This document shows positions 1 through 4,811 of a stretch of DNA of 5,024 bases, piece after piece (position 1 is the first letter of the stretch; each line of letters begins with the position of its first letter). The notes under the pieces were generated by a model. It was not told the DNA's origin. It saw only the letters and a list, made by a program, of their open reading frames with translations, and did no database searches. The position numbers and the translations under genes were made by a program. Origin of the DNA: Phenylobacterium sp. (GTDB taxonomy: Bacteria; Pseudomonadota; Alphaproteobacteria; Caulobacterales; Caulobacteraceae); contig JAHUZY010000374.1 in assembly GCA_019264505.1 (NCBI GenBank), positions 1 through 5,024 of the forward strand, written 5' to 3'.

Positions 1-481
1 GTGCTCATCGGCCGACAGCGCCGCCTTCGCAGGCCAAGCCGGCGTCGGCATGGTGTTCGCAGAGTTCATCGCGCGCAGCGAAGGCGGCCCGGCTGTGGCG
101 GCCTATCGGCGGGCCTTCACGCCCTCGCCCTTCCGGACCGAGCCCATGGCGGCCATCGCCACCATCGCCCTGGCGGCCGACAGCGAGGCAGAAGCCAAGC
201 GGCTGGACGCGCCGCGACGCGCCTCGACGCTGGCGACTGCGACCGGCCAGCGCCGACGCTTTCCGGTGATCCCCGAGGCTCTGGCCTATCTGGCGCAGTT
301 CGAGGGCCACCCGGAGTTGGCGGCCATTGAGGCGCGCAGCATCGTCGGCGACGGCGACACCGTGCGGCGCCGACTGGAAGAGAAGGCTCAGGCGAGCGGG
401 GCGGACGAAATCTTCGTCATGGCCTCAGGGCCAAGCCTCGAGGCGCGCATCCGCTCGCTTGAGCTGATCCGGCCCGCCTAG
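1..481 (+). CDS. LLM-class flavin-dependent oxidoreductase, C-terminal part (5' truncated by window edge)
   Basis: This is the C-terminal 159 residues of a luciferase-like monooxygenase, a TIM-barrel enzyme that uses reduced flavin to oxidise organic substrates in the cytoplasm. The frame is open from base 2 with no start needed, so the gene enters from upstream; the ATG at base 50 is an internal methionine. The visible part starts in a strand resembling the family's 'GSS...A...G..FAFAHFI' stretch (SSADSAAFAGQAGVGMVFAEF, visible residues 2-22). A Y-R-x-x-F-x-P-S stretch follows at residues 35-42, then the E-P-M strand at 47-49 and the usual closing helix/strand block: SIVGD at 113-117 and GADEIFVM from 133. 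Members of the luciferase-family group 1 type are about 320-345 residues, so roughly half lies upstream. The substrate cannot be told. Its TAG stop interlocks with the stop of the convergent small membrane gene. Confidence 0.85.
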   Translation, partial: CSSADSAAFAGQAGVGMVFAEFIARSEGGPAVAAYRRAFTPSPFRTEPMAAIATIALAADSEAEAKRLDAPRRASTLATATGQRRRFPVIPEALAYLAQFEGHPELAAIEARSIVGDGDTVRRRLEEKAQASGADEIFVMASGPSLEARIRSLELIRPA

Positions 482-639
482 AAGACGCCTGCGCGCTGGG
501 CGATCACCACCAGGGCGATGACCACCAGAACCGCCTGGATGATCCCATTGAGGGGCGCCGGAATCGGCAGGAGGCGCACCGCATAGAGGGCCAGGCCCAG
601 CAGCACGAGAACGATGACGATCAGGATGAGCAATGACAT
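478..639 (-). CDS. Small two-helix membrane protein, 53 aa
   Basis: A 53-residue, very hydrophobic protein. Residues 2-20 form one membrane helix (LLILIVIVLVLLGLALYA). A short polar/proline turn follows with R22, P25, P27, P29 and N31, then a second helix at about 32-47 and a short tail with R49. There is no cysteine and no acidic residue. The frame stays open far upstream to 1056, but only the last 53 codons look like protein; the rest is antisense to the thioesterase. ATG at 639 is preferred because AGAGG lies about 10 bases upstream and the hydrophobic sequence starts there; an in-frame TTG at 648 is less likely. The pattern recalls small conserved proteins annotated as Thivi_2564-family membrane proteins (helix, proline-containing turn with a G, helix rich in V/I), but I am unsure of that match. 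Function unknown. Confidence 0.72.
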   Translation of the reverse strand: MSLLILIVIVLVLLGLALYAVRLLPIPAPLNGIIQAVLVVIALVVIAQRAGVF

Positions 640-716
640 GCCATCCAAACCTCTGCCGTGGGCAAAGGTTCCGTCGCCAGGTCCCGTAAATGCGTCCTGG
701 TCGAACACCGGTTTCG

Positions 717-746
717 GTCTTAGCCTCGCCCCATGGCCAGCCTCAA
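717..746 (-). promoter_or_regulatory. Candidate housekeeping promoter for the 53-aa membrane protein
   Basis: On the minus strand TTGAGGC (740-746) is followed after 15 bases by GCTAAGAC (717-724). This resembles the Caulobacter sigma-73 consensus TTGaCGS...GCTANAWC, with one mismatch in each element and a spacer one base longer than the usual 10-14. It would place the start of transcription near 710, giving a leader of about 70 bases before the ATG at 639. The -35 element would lie inside the first codons of the divergent thioesterase gene. Matched by eye only, so chance is a real alternative. Confidence 0.3.
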
Positions 747-1164
747 CAACACCACCAGCCGCGAACGGCTCAACGACGCCAACCTGGGCAAGCTGCCGGG
801 GCATCTGGGTCTCGAGATCGTCGAGGTCGCCGACGGCAAGGTCGTCGGAACCTTCAAGGTGCGCGAAGACCTGGTGGCGCACACCGGCTTTCTGCTGGCC
901 GGCGCGGTGCTCAGCGTCGCCGACATCCTCTGCGCCTATGGGGTGTCCACCGCCTGGCCTGACGGGGCCAGCGGCTTCACCACCGCCGAGGTGAAGTGCA
1001 ACTTCGTCGGCACCCTGCGCGAGGGCGAGGTGCGCTGCACCGCCAGCCTGCTGCATGGCGGTCGCACCACCCAGGTGTGGGACGCCCGGGTCGAGGACGC
1101 GGCGACGGGCAAGCTGATGGCCGCCTTCCGCTGCACCCAGATCATCCTCTATCCGCGGGCCTGA
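733..1164 (+). CDS. PaaI-type hotdog-fold thioesterase, 143 aa
   Basis: Predicted cytoplasmic acyl-CoA (or related) thioesterase of the hotdog fold, which hydrolyses CoA thioesters; the acyl substrate is not evident. The length of 143 residues is typical for a single-domain member. A lead-in helix with the substrate-proximal strand covers residues 20-45. The signature segment follows: A-H50-T-G-F, then the central helix ending A-G-A-V-L-S-V-A-D64. D64 sits where the family places its catalytic acid, and H50-T-G replaces the usual H-G-G. After it come the beta strands: TTAEVKCNFVG (83-93), the 'LREGEV' turn (95-100), and RTTQVWDARVED (111-122) running to the final strand near 131-140. ATG at 733 is the first possible start, because an in-frame TAG lies at 721. 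No clear Shine-Dalgarno sequence precedes it, so it may be leaderless or weakly initiated. The end lies 3 bases from the convergent SUOX-like gene. Confidence 0.85.
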   Translation: MASLNNTTSRERLNDANLGKLPGHLGLEIVEVADGKVVGTFKVREDLVAHTGFLLAGAVLSVADILCAYGVSTAWPDGASGFTTAEVKCNFVGTLREGEVRCTASLLHGGRTTQVWDARVEDAATGKLMAAFRCTQIILYPRA

Positions 1165-1167
1165 GCC

Positions 1168-1641
1168 CTATTCGGCCAGCCGGTAGTCGATGGCCACCAC
1201 CTGGCGGACGCTGCGCCAGGACTTGAGATCGTCCCCGATGACGACCCGGCGAGGACCCTCCCGTTCAGGCAGGGGACCGCCGTTCACGGTGTCGGCCAGG
1301 ATGGCGCCGTCCCCATGCAGGTCCTTGTCGGCCTCCACCGCGGAGACCACCGCCGCATAGCCGTCGGCGCCGCGGACCACCAGATAGCCGCGCATGGGTG
1401 CGCCATGGGCGCGCATGCCCACCGGCAGACCGGCCGCCCGCATCACGTGAGACAGGGGCGGGCCTTCATAGAGGTCGGGCCCCGCCTTACCCTCGACGCT
1501 CACCTGCGCCCGCGGCAGGCCGGCCAGGGTCTCGGCGCTCAAGGTCACTGATGTCCCGTCGGCCTTGGACACCTTCAGGTCCTGAGCGGCGGCCGGGAGG
1601 GCCAGGGCGACGAGCAGGCCGGCGAGAAGAACGAGCCTCAT
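1168..1641 (-). CDS. Exported SUOX-fold (molybdopterin-binding-like) domain protein, 157 aa, cysteine-free
   Basis: A small secreted or periplasmic protein. Residues 1-19 are a signal peptide: MRLV, a leucine/alanine core, then LPAAA before Q20-D21, with cleavage probably there. The mature part resembles the single-domain group of the sulfite-oxidase/molybdopterin-binding fold. Seen in order are LSAETLAGLP (34-43), YEGPPLSHVMRAAGLP (58-73), the GADGYAAVVS strand (91-100), LADTVNGGPLP followed by REGPRRVVIGDD (115-138), and a closing SWRSVRQVVAIDY (141-153). These match the family's 'G-Y-x-V', 'D-G-x-P-L-P...G-P-R-V-V' and 'W-V-R-Q-V' landmarks. The protein contains no cysteine, so it lacks the thiolate that ligates molybdenum in true sulfite oxidases and is unlikely to be a normal catalytic subunit. 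It starts inside the stop of the upstream GST gene (ATGA) without its own Shine-Dalgarno sequence, implying translational coupling. Confidence 0.75.
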   Translation of the reverse strand: MRLVLLAGLLVALALPAAAQDLKVSKADGTSVTLSAETLAGLPRAQVSVEGKAGPDLYEGPPLSHVMRAAGLPVGMRAHGAPMRGYLVVRGADGYAAVVSAVEADKDLHGDGAILADTVNGGPLPEREGPRRVVIGDDLKSWRSVRQVVAIDYRLAE

Positions 1642-2255
1642 AGGGCGATCTTGACCGACTCGCGGCCCTTCATGGCCTCAAGCCAGCGGTTCACATGGGT
1701 CATCTCTTCGGGCGGCCTGAACTTGATCATCCGGGCGAAGTCGATGGAGGCGAAGGCGACGATGTCGGCGATGGTCAGACGGTCGGCGGCGATCCATTCG
1801 CTCTCGGCCAGGCGCCGGTCCAGCACCTTGAGCGCGCGGGTCCCGGCCTGGGCGTTGTAGTCGGCGATCACCGGGTTCTGCTGTTCCAGCACCGCCAGGG
1901 CCGGATGGCTGTGGCGCACGGCCAGCATCAGCGGCGTGGCGACCATCATCTCCACCCGGCGGGTCCACATTTCGATGATCGCCGTCTCCCTCGGATCGCG
2001 CCCCATCAGGTTGGGTTCGGGATAGACGCTTTCGAGATAGCGGCAGATGGCCAGGGACTCGGTGATGCAGGTCCCGTCGTCCATCTCGAGCATGGGGACG
2101 TTGGCCAGGCCCGCCTTGGCCAGATAGTCCGGCTGCTTGTGGGCGCCTTCCAGCAGGCTGACCGGGACGATCTCGACGTCCTCAATGCCCTTTTCGATCA
2201 GGAACAGGCGGACCCGGCGCGGATTGGGCGCCCTGGGGGTGTCATAGATCTTCAT
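1638..2255 (-). CDS. Glutathione S-transferase, GTT2-like, 205 aa
   Basis: A cytosolic-type glutathione S-transferase that would conjugate glutathione to electrophiles or act in related thiol chemistry. The N-terminal thioredoxin-fold domain covers residues 1-80 and includes MKIYDTPRAPNPRRVRLFL, the cis-proline VP at 53-54, and the glutathione-gripping E66-S67 in ITESLAICRYLE. The all-helical C-terminal domain has the folding N-cap box T161-I-A-D164 and ends with NRWLEAMKGRESV. At the usual Ser/Cys position of the active-site loop there is A9-P10-N11, so the classical catalytic Ser or Cys is absent. Yeast Gtt2 also lacks these residues and activates water through a His and a Ser in the C-terminal domain; R114-H115-S116-H117 is a candidate equivalent, which is inference. 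A strong GGAGGG at 2262-2267, 6 bases from the ATG, fixes the start. It lies 60 bases downstream of the transporter gene and overlaps the next gene by 4 bases. Confidence 0.9.
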   Translation of the reverse strand: MKIYDTPRAPNPRRVRLFLIEKGIEDVEIVPVSLLEGAHKQPDYLAKAGLANVPMLEMDDGTCITESLAICRYLESVYPEPNLMGRDPRETAIIEMWTRRVEMMVATPLMLAVRHSHPALAVLEQQNPVIADYNAQAGTRALKVLDRRLAESEWIAADRLTIADIVAFASIDFARMIKFRPPEEMTHVNRWLEAMKGRESVKIAL

Positions 2256-2261
2256 GGTCGT

Positions 2262-2267
2262 CCCTCC
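2262..2267 (-). promoter_or_regulatory. Shine-Dalgarno site of the GST gene
   Basis: GGAGGG on the minus strand, 6 bases before the ATG at 2255. It is a near-ideal ribosome binding site and shows that the GST is initiated on its own rather than only by read-through from the transporter. The downstream SUOX-like gene has no such site. Confidence 0.75.
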
Positions 2268-2284
2268 GGCTTTGCGCCAGAGGT

Positions 2285-2315
2285 GGCGCCCTCACGCCGC
2301 GGCGGTCAAGGCGCC
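2285..2315. repeat. GC-rich nested inverted repeat between transporter and GST genes
   Basis: Two copies of GGCGCC (2285-2290 and 2310-2315) bracket the perfect 10-base palindrome CGCCGCGGCG (2295-2304). RNA from this gap could fold into a GC-rich stem just after the transporter's stop codon. No run of U follows on the minus strand, so it is not a standard intrinsic terminator. It could act as a processing or partial-termination point that sets the ratio of transporter to GST, or it may only reflect base composition. Confidence 0.35.
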
Positions 2316-3593
2316 CTACAGGCCAAACAGCTCCCGGGGCATGGCGCCGACCACAGCGGCGGTCATGCAGGTGGCGAGGAAGCCGGCCAGCAGGGCCTTC
2401 CAGACCATGCCGATGATCTCGGCGCGCCGTTCGGGCATCAGGACGCCCATGCCGGTCACCGTGATCCCCACCGAACCGATATTGGCGAAGCCGCACAGGG
2501 CATAGGTCATGATCATGCGGGTGCGCTCGCTCATCGCCTCGGCCGGAACGCCGCCCAGCTGGATGAAGGCGATGAACTCGGTCAGCATCAGCTTCACGCC
2601 CAGCAGGTAGCCCGCCTGGGGCGCCTCGGCCCAGGGCACGCCGATCAGCCAGGCCAGCGGCGCGAACACCACCCCCAGCACCCGCTCGATGGTCAGGGGC
2701 GCCCCCAGCACGTCGGGGAAGACGCTGAGCAGGCCATTGCCGATGGCCACGAAGGACACGAAGACGATCAGGATGGCCGAGATGTTCAGGGCCACGGTCA
2801 GGCCATCCATCGTGCCCTTGGAGATGGCGTCGATGGAGGAGTCGTATTTCAGCAGCGAGCCATAGTCGGCGAAGTAGCCCCCCTGCCCCTTCTTCTCCGG
2901 GATCATGATCCGGGCGAGCAGCACGCCAGCCGGGGCCGAGACGATGGACGCCACCAGCACGTGGGCCGCCGCATTGGGCAGCACTTCGCGCAGGATGGTG
3001 GCGTAGGCGACCATGGTGGAGCCGGCGACCGTGGCCAGGCCGACCACGATCATCAGGAAGACTTCCGAGCGGGTCAGCTTGTCCAGATAGGCGCGGATGA
3101 CGATCGGGCTCTCGATCATGCCCAGGAAGATGTTCACCGCCACGGCGAGCGCCGAGGCGCCGCCCAGGCCCATGGTCTTCTGGAAGACGAAGCCGAAGCC
3201 CTGGGTGATCCACTTCAGGATTTTCCAGTGCCACAGCAGGGCCGACAGGGCCGAAATCACCAGGATCAGGGGCAGGACCTGGAAGGCGAAGACGAACAGG
3301 GCGCCTGGATTGGTGACGTCATAGGGCTGGGCGCCGCCAGCCATGTAGCCGAACACGAATTGGGTGCCCTGAGCAGTCGCTGCGGCCAGTCCATCGACGC
3401 CGGCATTGATCGCCCGCACCACAGCCCGCGCGCCGGGAATTCCAAACAGTCCCAGGACCAGCGCCACCTGGACGGCCACAGCCCCCAGGGCCAGCCGCCA
3501 GGGAAAACGCGAACGATCCTCCGACAGGGCCCAGCAGACCACCAGGATCAGGCCGAGACCCAGCAGGCTCTGGGCGTTTTCCAGTCTGAACAT
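2316..3593 (-). CDS. CNT (NupC-like) concentrative nucleoside transporter, 425 aa
   Basis: An inner-membrane, cation-coupled nucleoside uptake protein of the CNT family; 425 residues fits the family (about 400). It is strongly hydrophobic, with helices at about residues 9-22, 33-50 and 97-121, then repeated re-entrant and transmembrane segments to the C terminus. Family landmarks by comparison with the Vibrio cholerae CNT: N154 and S192, matching the sodium-site Asn and Ser; E161 in the first substrate hairpin; E339 in KLMLTEF; and F369-x-N371 with S374 in ALCGFANIGSVGI. The first hairpin reads G158-M-I-E161-S-P where the reference has G-Q-T-E-A-P, and T338 replaces the Asn before E339, so specificity may differ. 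The start is ATG 3593, where GGGGAGG sits 4 bases upstream; the frame continues to 3677 but those extra 28 residues look non-coding. Probably first gene of a unit with the GST and SUOX-like genes. Ions and exact substrates are not provable here. Confidence 0.9.
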   Translation of the reverse strand: MFRLENAQSLLGLGLILVVCWALSEDRSRFPWRLALGAVAVQVALVLGLFGIPGARAVVRAINAGVDGLAAATAQGTQFVFGYMAGGAQPYDVTNPGALFVFAFQVLPLILVISALSALLWHWKILKWITQGFGFVFQKTMGLGGASALAVAVNIFLGMIESPIVIRAYLDKLTRSEVFLMIVVGLATVAGSTMVAYATILREVLPNAAAHVLVASIVSAPAGVLLARIMIPEKKGQGGYFADYGSLLKYDSSIDAISKGTMDGLTVALNISAILIVFVSFVAIGNGLLSVFPDVLGAPLTIERVLGVVFAPLAWLIGVPWAEAPQAGYLLGVKLMLTEFIAFIQLGGVPAEAMSERTRMIMTYALCGFANIGSVGITVTGMGVLMPERRAEIIGMVWKALLAGFLATCMTAAVVGAMPRELFGL

Positions 3594-3597
3594 CAAG

Positions 3598-3604
3598 CCT
3601 CCCC
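3598..3604 (-). promoter_or_regulatory. Shine-Dalgarno site deciding the transporter start
   Basis: GGGGAGG on the minus strand, 4 bases before the ATG at 3593. It supports that ATG over the upstream in-frame start at 3677, which would add a polar, low-complexity segment unlike a CNT N terminus. Confidence 0.75.
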
Positions 3605-3638
3605 AAGCCCGCGCCTGAGTCGCGGCGGCGTCGCCATG

Positions 3639-3672
3639 CCCTTGAAGAGCAAGGCCTTGTCCGGCGCAAGGG
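3639..3672. repeat. Tandem CCTTG/CAAGG inverted repeats in the transporter leader
   Basis: The order is CCCTTG (3639-3644), 5 bases, CAAGG (3650-3654), CCTTG (3655-3659), 7 bases, CAAGGG (3667-3672). The two inner copies abut to give the perfect palindrome CAAGGCCTTG (3650-3659), while the outermost arms also pair with each other. As RNA it can make two short tandem hairpins or one longer outer stem. It sits about 46-79 bases upstream of the transporter ATG, where an operator or a leader structure would be expected. No specific regulator is recognised. Confidence 0.4.
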
Positions 3673-3704
3673 ATCACTGGCTACAGAAAGTCAGGCGCCT
3701 CCCC

Positions 3705-3735
3705 TTGACGCATATTAGATTGCACACAATCTAAT
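3705..3735 (+). promoter_or_regulatory. Promoter of the ohr-ohrR operon
   Basis: TTGACG (3705-3710, 5 of 6 to the -35 consensus) precedes an A/T-rich stretch that stands out from the surrounding high-GC DNA. The best -10 match is TCTAAT (3730-3735, 5 of 6), but its spacing of 19 bases is long; AATCTA (3728-3733) has 17-base spacing and a poorer match. Either choice puts the -10 element inside the right half of the inverted repeat, so a repressor bound there would block RNA polymerase. Transcription would begin near 3740-3745, giving a very short leader before the ribosome site. Confidence 0.6.
3714..3735. promoter_or_regulatory. Probable OhrR operator: perfect 9-bp inverted repeat
   Basis: The arms ATTAGATTG (3714-3722) and CAATCTAAT (3727-3735) are exact inverse complements separated by CACA. 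A 22-base, A/T-rich dyad between the -35 region and the ohr start is what a MarR-family dimer is expected to bind. The site lies directly upstream of ohr, with ohrR as the second gene, so the repressor would control its own operon. Assignment to OhrR rests on position and on the A/T-rich dyads known for OhrR in other bacteria. An effect on the divergent transporter gene, whose ATG is 121 bases away, is possible but unsupported. Confidence 0.75.
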
Positions 3736-3748
3736 TGCTTGAGATTGA

Positions 3749-3755
3749 AAAGGAG
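3749..3755 (+). promoter_or_regulatory. Shine-Dalgarno site deciding the ohr start
   Basis: AAAGGAG-type purine run ending at 3755, 6 bases before the ATG at 3762. It rules out the upstream in-frame TTG at 3735, which lies within the operator. The site is the left half of the 10-base palindrome AGGAGCTCCT (3751-3760); without a loop this cannot form a stable hairpin in one RNA, so I give it no regulatory meaning. Confidence 0.7.
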
Positions 3756-3761
3756 CTCCTC

Positions 3762-4181
3762 ATGTCCCCACTCTATGAAACCAGCGCCCGCGCCGTCGGC
3801 GGCCGCGAAGGCCACGTCGAAACCGCCGATGGCCTGTTCAGGGCCGACCTCGCCATGCCCAAGGCGCTCGGCGGGAATGGAAACGGCGCCAATCCCGAGC
3901 AGTTGTTCGCCGCCGGATACGCCGCCTGCTTCGAGAGCGCCGTGCGACATGTCGCCCGCCAGCAGAAGCTTGGCCTGAAGGACGCTGCGGTCACCGCCAC
4001 CGTCCAGCTCTTCCCCAAGGATGGCGGCGGTTTCCGCCTCGGCGTGGCGCTGGCCGCCGAGATCGAGGGCCTCGAGGAAGCGGCTGCGCGCGAACTGGTG
4101 GAGACAGCCCACCAGGTTTGCCCCTATTCCAATGCGGTGCGCGGCAATATCGACGTGCAGCTGACCACGACGGTGCGGTGA
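3762..4181 (+). CDS. ohr: Organic hydroperoxide resistance protein Ohr, 139 aa
   Basis: A thiol-dependent peroxidase of the Ohr/OsmC fold that reduces organic and fatty-acid hydroperoxides in the cytoplasm; in studied homologues its disulphide is re-reduced by lipoylated proteins. The catalytic set is complete. R15 is in the GGRxG loop, E46 in NPEQLFAAGYAACF, the peroxidatic C56 in the same segment, and the resolving C120 in VCPYSNAVRGNI. The 64-residue spacing of the two cysteines equals that of the characterised Xylella Ohr (C61/C125). The VCPYSN...RGN motif separates Ohr from OsmC. Length is normal for the family. The start is ATG 3762, set by a good AAGGAG. The gene follows the operator directly, and its TGA overlaps the GTG of ohrR, so the two are co-transcribed. 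Expression is expected to be induced by organic peroxides through OhrR. Confidence 0.96.
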   Translation: MSPLYETSARAVGGREGHVETADGLFRADLAMPKALGGNGNGANPEQLFAAGYAACFESAVRHVARQQKLGLKDAAVTATVQLFPKDGGGFRLGVALAAEIEGLEEAAARELVETAHQVCPYSNAVRGNIDVQLTTTVR

Positions 4182-4669
4182 CCAGAAACCAGACCCGATC
4201 CGAACCGAGCGCGAAAGGCGAAGGGGTTGATCCCCTTCGCCTCGACCTGCAGCTCTGCTTCGCCCTCTACGGCGCCAGCAACCGGGTGACCCGGCTCTAC
4301 CGCCCCCTGCTGGAGCCGCTTGGCCTCACCTATCCGCAATATCTGGTCATGCTGGCGCTCTGGGAGAACGCGCCGCGCAGCGTCGGCGACCTGGGTCAGG
4401 CGCTTGACCTGGACTCCGGCACCCTGACCCCTCTGCTCAAACGCCTGGAGACCCAGGGCCTGGTGAACCGCGCCCGCGACCCGCGCGATGAGCGCCGGGT
4501 GATCATCTCCCTCACCGACAAGGGCGCCCACCTTCGGGGGCCGGCCGCCGCGGTGCCAGGCCAGCTGGTCTGCCGCCTGGGGGGCGAGCTGGGGGACCTT
4601 GCGGCCCTGCGCACCGCCCTGCAGGCCCTCAACAGGCGCCTGGATGACGCCGAAGACGACGCGCCCTAG
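4178..4669 (+). CDS. ohrR: OhrR, MarR-family organic-peroxide-sensing repressor, 163 aa
   Basis: A dimeric winged-helix repressor that leaves DNA when a cysteine is oxidised by organic hydroperoxide. With GTG 4178 as start, the sensing C27 lies in LDLQLCFALY, Y41 and Y52 (LGLTYPQYLVML) are the tyrosines that hold it, and C132 in GQLVCRLGG is the resolving cysteine. All four sit exactly five residues later than in Xanthomonas OhrR (C22, Y36, Y47, C127), so this is a two-cysteine sensor. The helix-turn-helix spans about 68-91 (SVGDLGQALDLDSGTLTPLL, then KRLE), followed by the wing RDPRDERRVIISL (100-112). The GTG overlaps the ohr stop (GTGA) and has no clear Shine-Dalgarno, pointing to coupled translation. 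The first 17 residues are polar and variable; the upstream in-frame ATG at 4118 lies inside ohr and is rejected. It probably represses the operon through the dyad at 3714-3735. Confidence 0.94.
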   Translation: MTRNQTRSEPSAKGEGVDPLRLDLQLCFALYGASNRVTRLYRPLLEPLGLTYPQYLVMLALWENAPRSVGDLGQALDLDSGTLTPLLKRLETQGLVNRARDPRDERRVIISLTDKGAHLRGPAAAVPGQLVCRLGGELGDLAALRTALQALNRRLDDAEDDAP

Positions 4670-4695
4670 GGACGCGCCCGCCTGCCCGGTACCAT

Positions 4696-4713
4696 GGCGC
4701 CGTGCGCCTTTCT
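4696..4713 (+). terminator. Possible short intrinsic terminator after ohrR
   Basis: GGCGC (4696-4700), a 3-base loop, GCGCC (4704-4708), then TTTCT. The five G:C pairs and the short T-rich tail fit a weak Rho-independent terminator 27 bases after the ohrR stop. Short stem and interrupted T run keep confidence modest. Confidence 0.4.
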
Positions 4714-4811
4714 GTCCCCAGTCCGGGCGGCCTTTATCTCACAGACAGAATTTGCCACTAGGATGCCACATCGCCCGGGCAGGTCAGCGCCGTGGCGATG
4801 GAGACCCCGAC
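4714..4811. other. Gap before the DedA gene, no confident promoter
   Basis: This stretch includes a locally A/T-richer part (about 4733-4764). TAGGAT (4759-4764) could be a -10 element, but no good -35 lies at the right distance. Nothing else is recognised apart from the ribosome site of the next gene. Confidence 0.3.
4800..4803 (+). promoter_or_regulatory. Shine-Dalgarno site of the DedA gene
   Basis: GGAG (4800-4803) with 8 bases to the ATG at 4812. It favours that ATG over the second in-frame ATG at 4821, which is 17 bases from the site. Confidence 0.6.

Noticed and set aside
677..700. CCAGG...CCTGG inverted repeat before the thioesterase
   Set aside because: Only five-base arms with a 14-base spacer; such pairs are common by chance in GC-rich DNA, and there is no sign of a regulator.
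640..1056. Extension of the small membrane protein to 192 residues
   Set aside because: The added N-terminal part is antisense to the thioesterase and of shadow-like composition. The hydrophobic protein begins at the ATG at 639, which has a Shine-Dalgarno-like AGAGG.
2242..3234. A 330-codon minus-strand open frame inside the transporter gene
   Set aside because: It overlaps the transporter in another frame and encodes a Gly/Arg/Pro-rich sequence without domain features; the CNT frame has all the family motifs.
1695..3734. A 679-codon plus-strand open frame
   Set aside because: It is antisense to the GST and transporter genes. Its product is rich in His, Gly, Asp and Gln without any recognisable domain, a typical shadow in GC-rich DNA, while the minus-strand frames give clear family motifs.
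3751..3760. Palindrome AGGAGCTCCT around the ohr ribosome site as a translational switch
   Set aside because: It has no loop, so an intramolecular hairpin would have only about three pairs; it is more likely incidental.
3735..3761. Upstream TTG start for ohr adding nine residues
   Set aside because: It lies in the operator/promoter and lacks a ribosome site, whereas ATG 3762 has a good one and gives the normal Ohr N terminus.
4118..4177. Earlier ATG start for ohrR
   Set aside because: It lies well inside ohr in another frame and would add 20 residues not seen in OhrR proteins; GTG 4178 gives the expected length and stop/start overlap.
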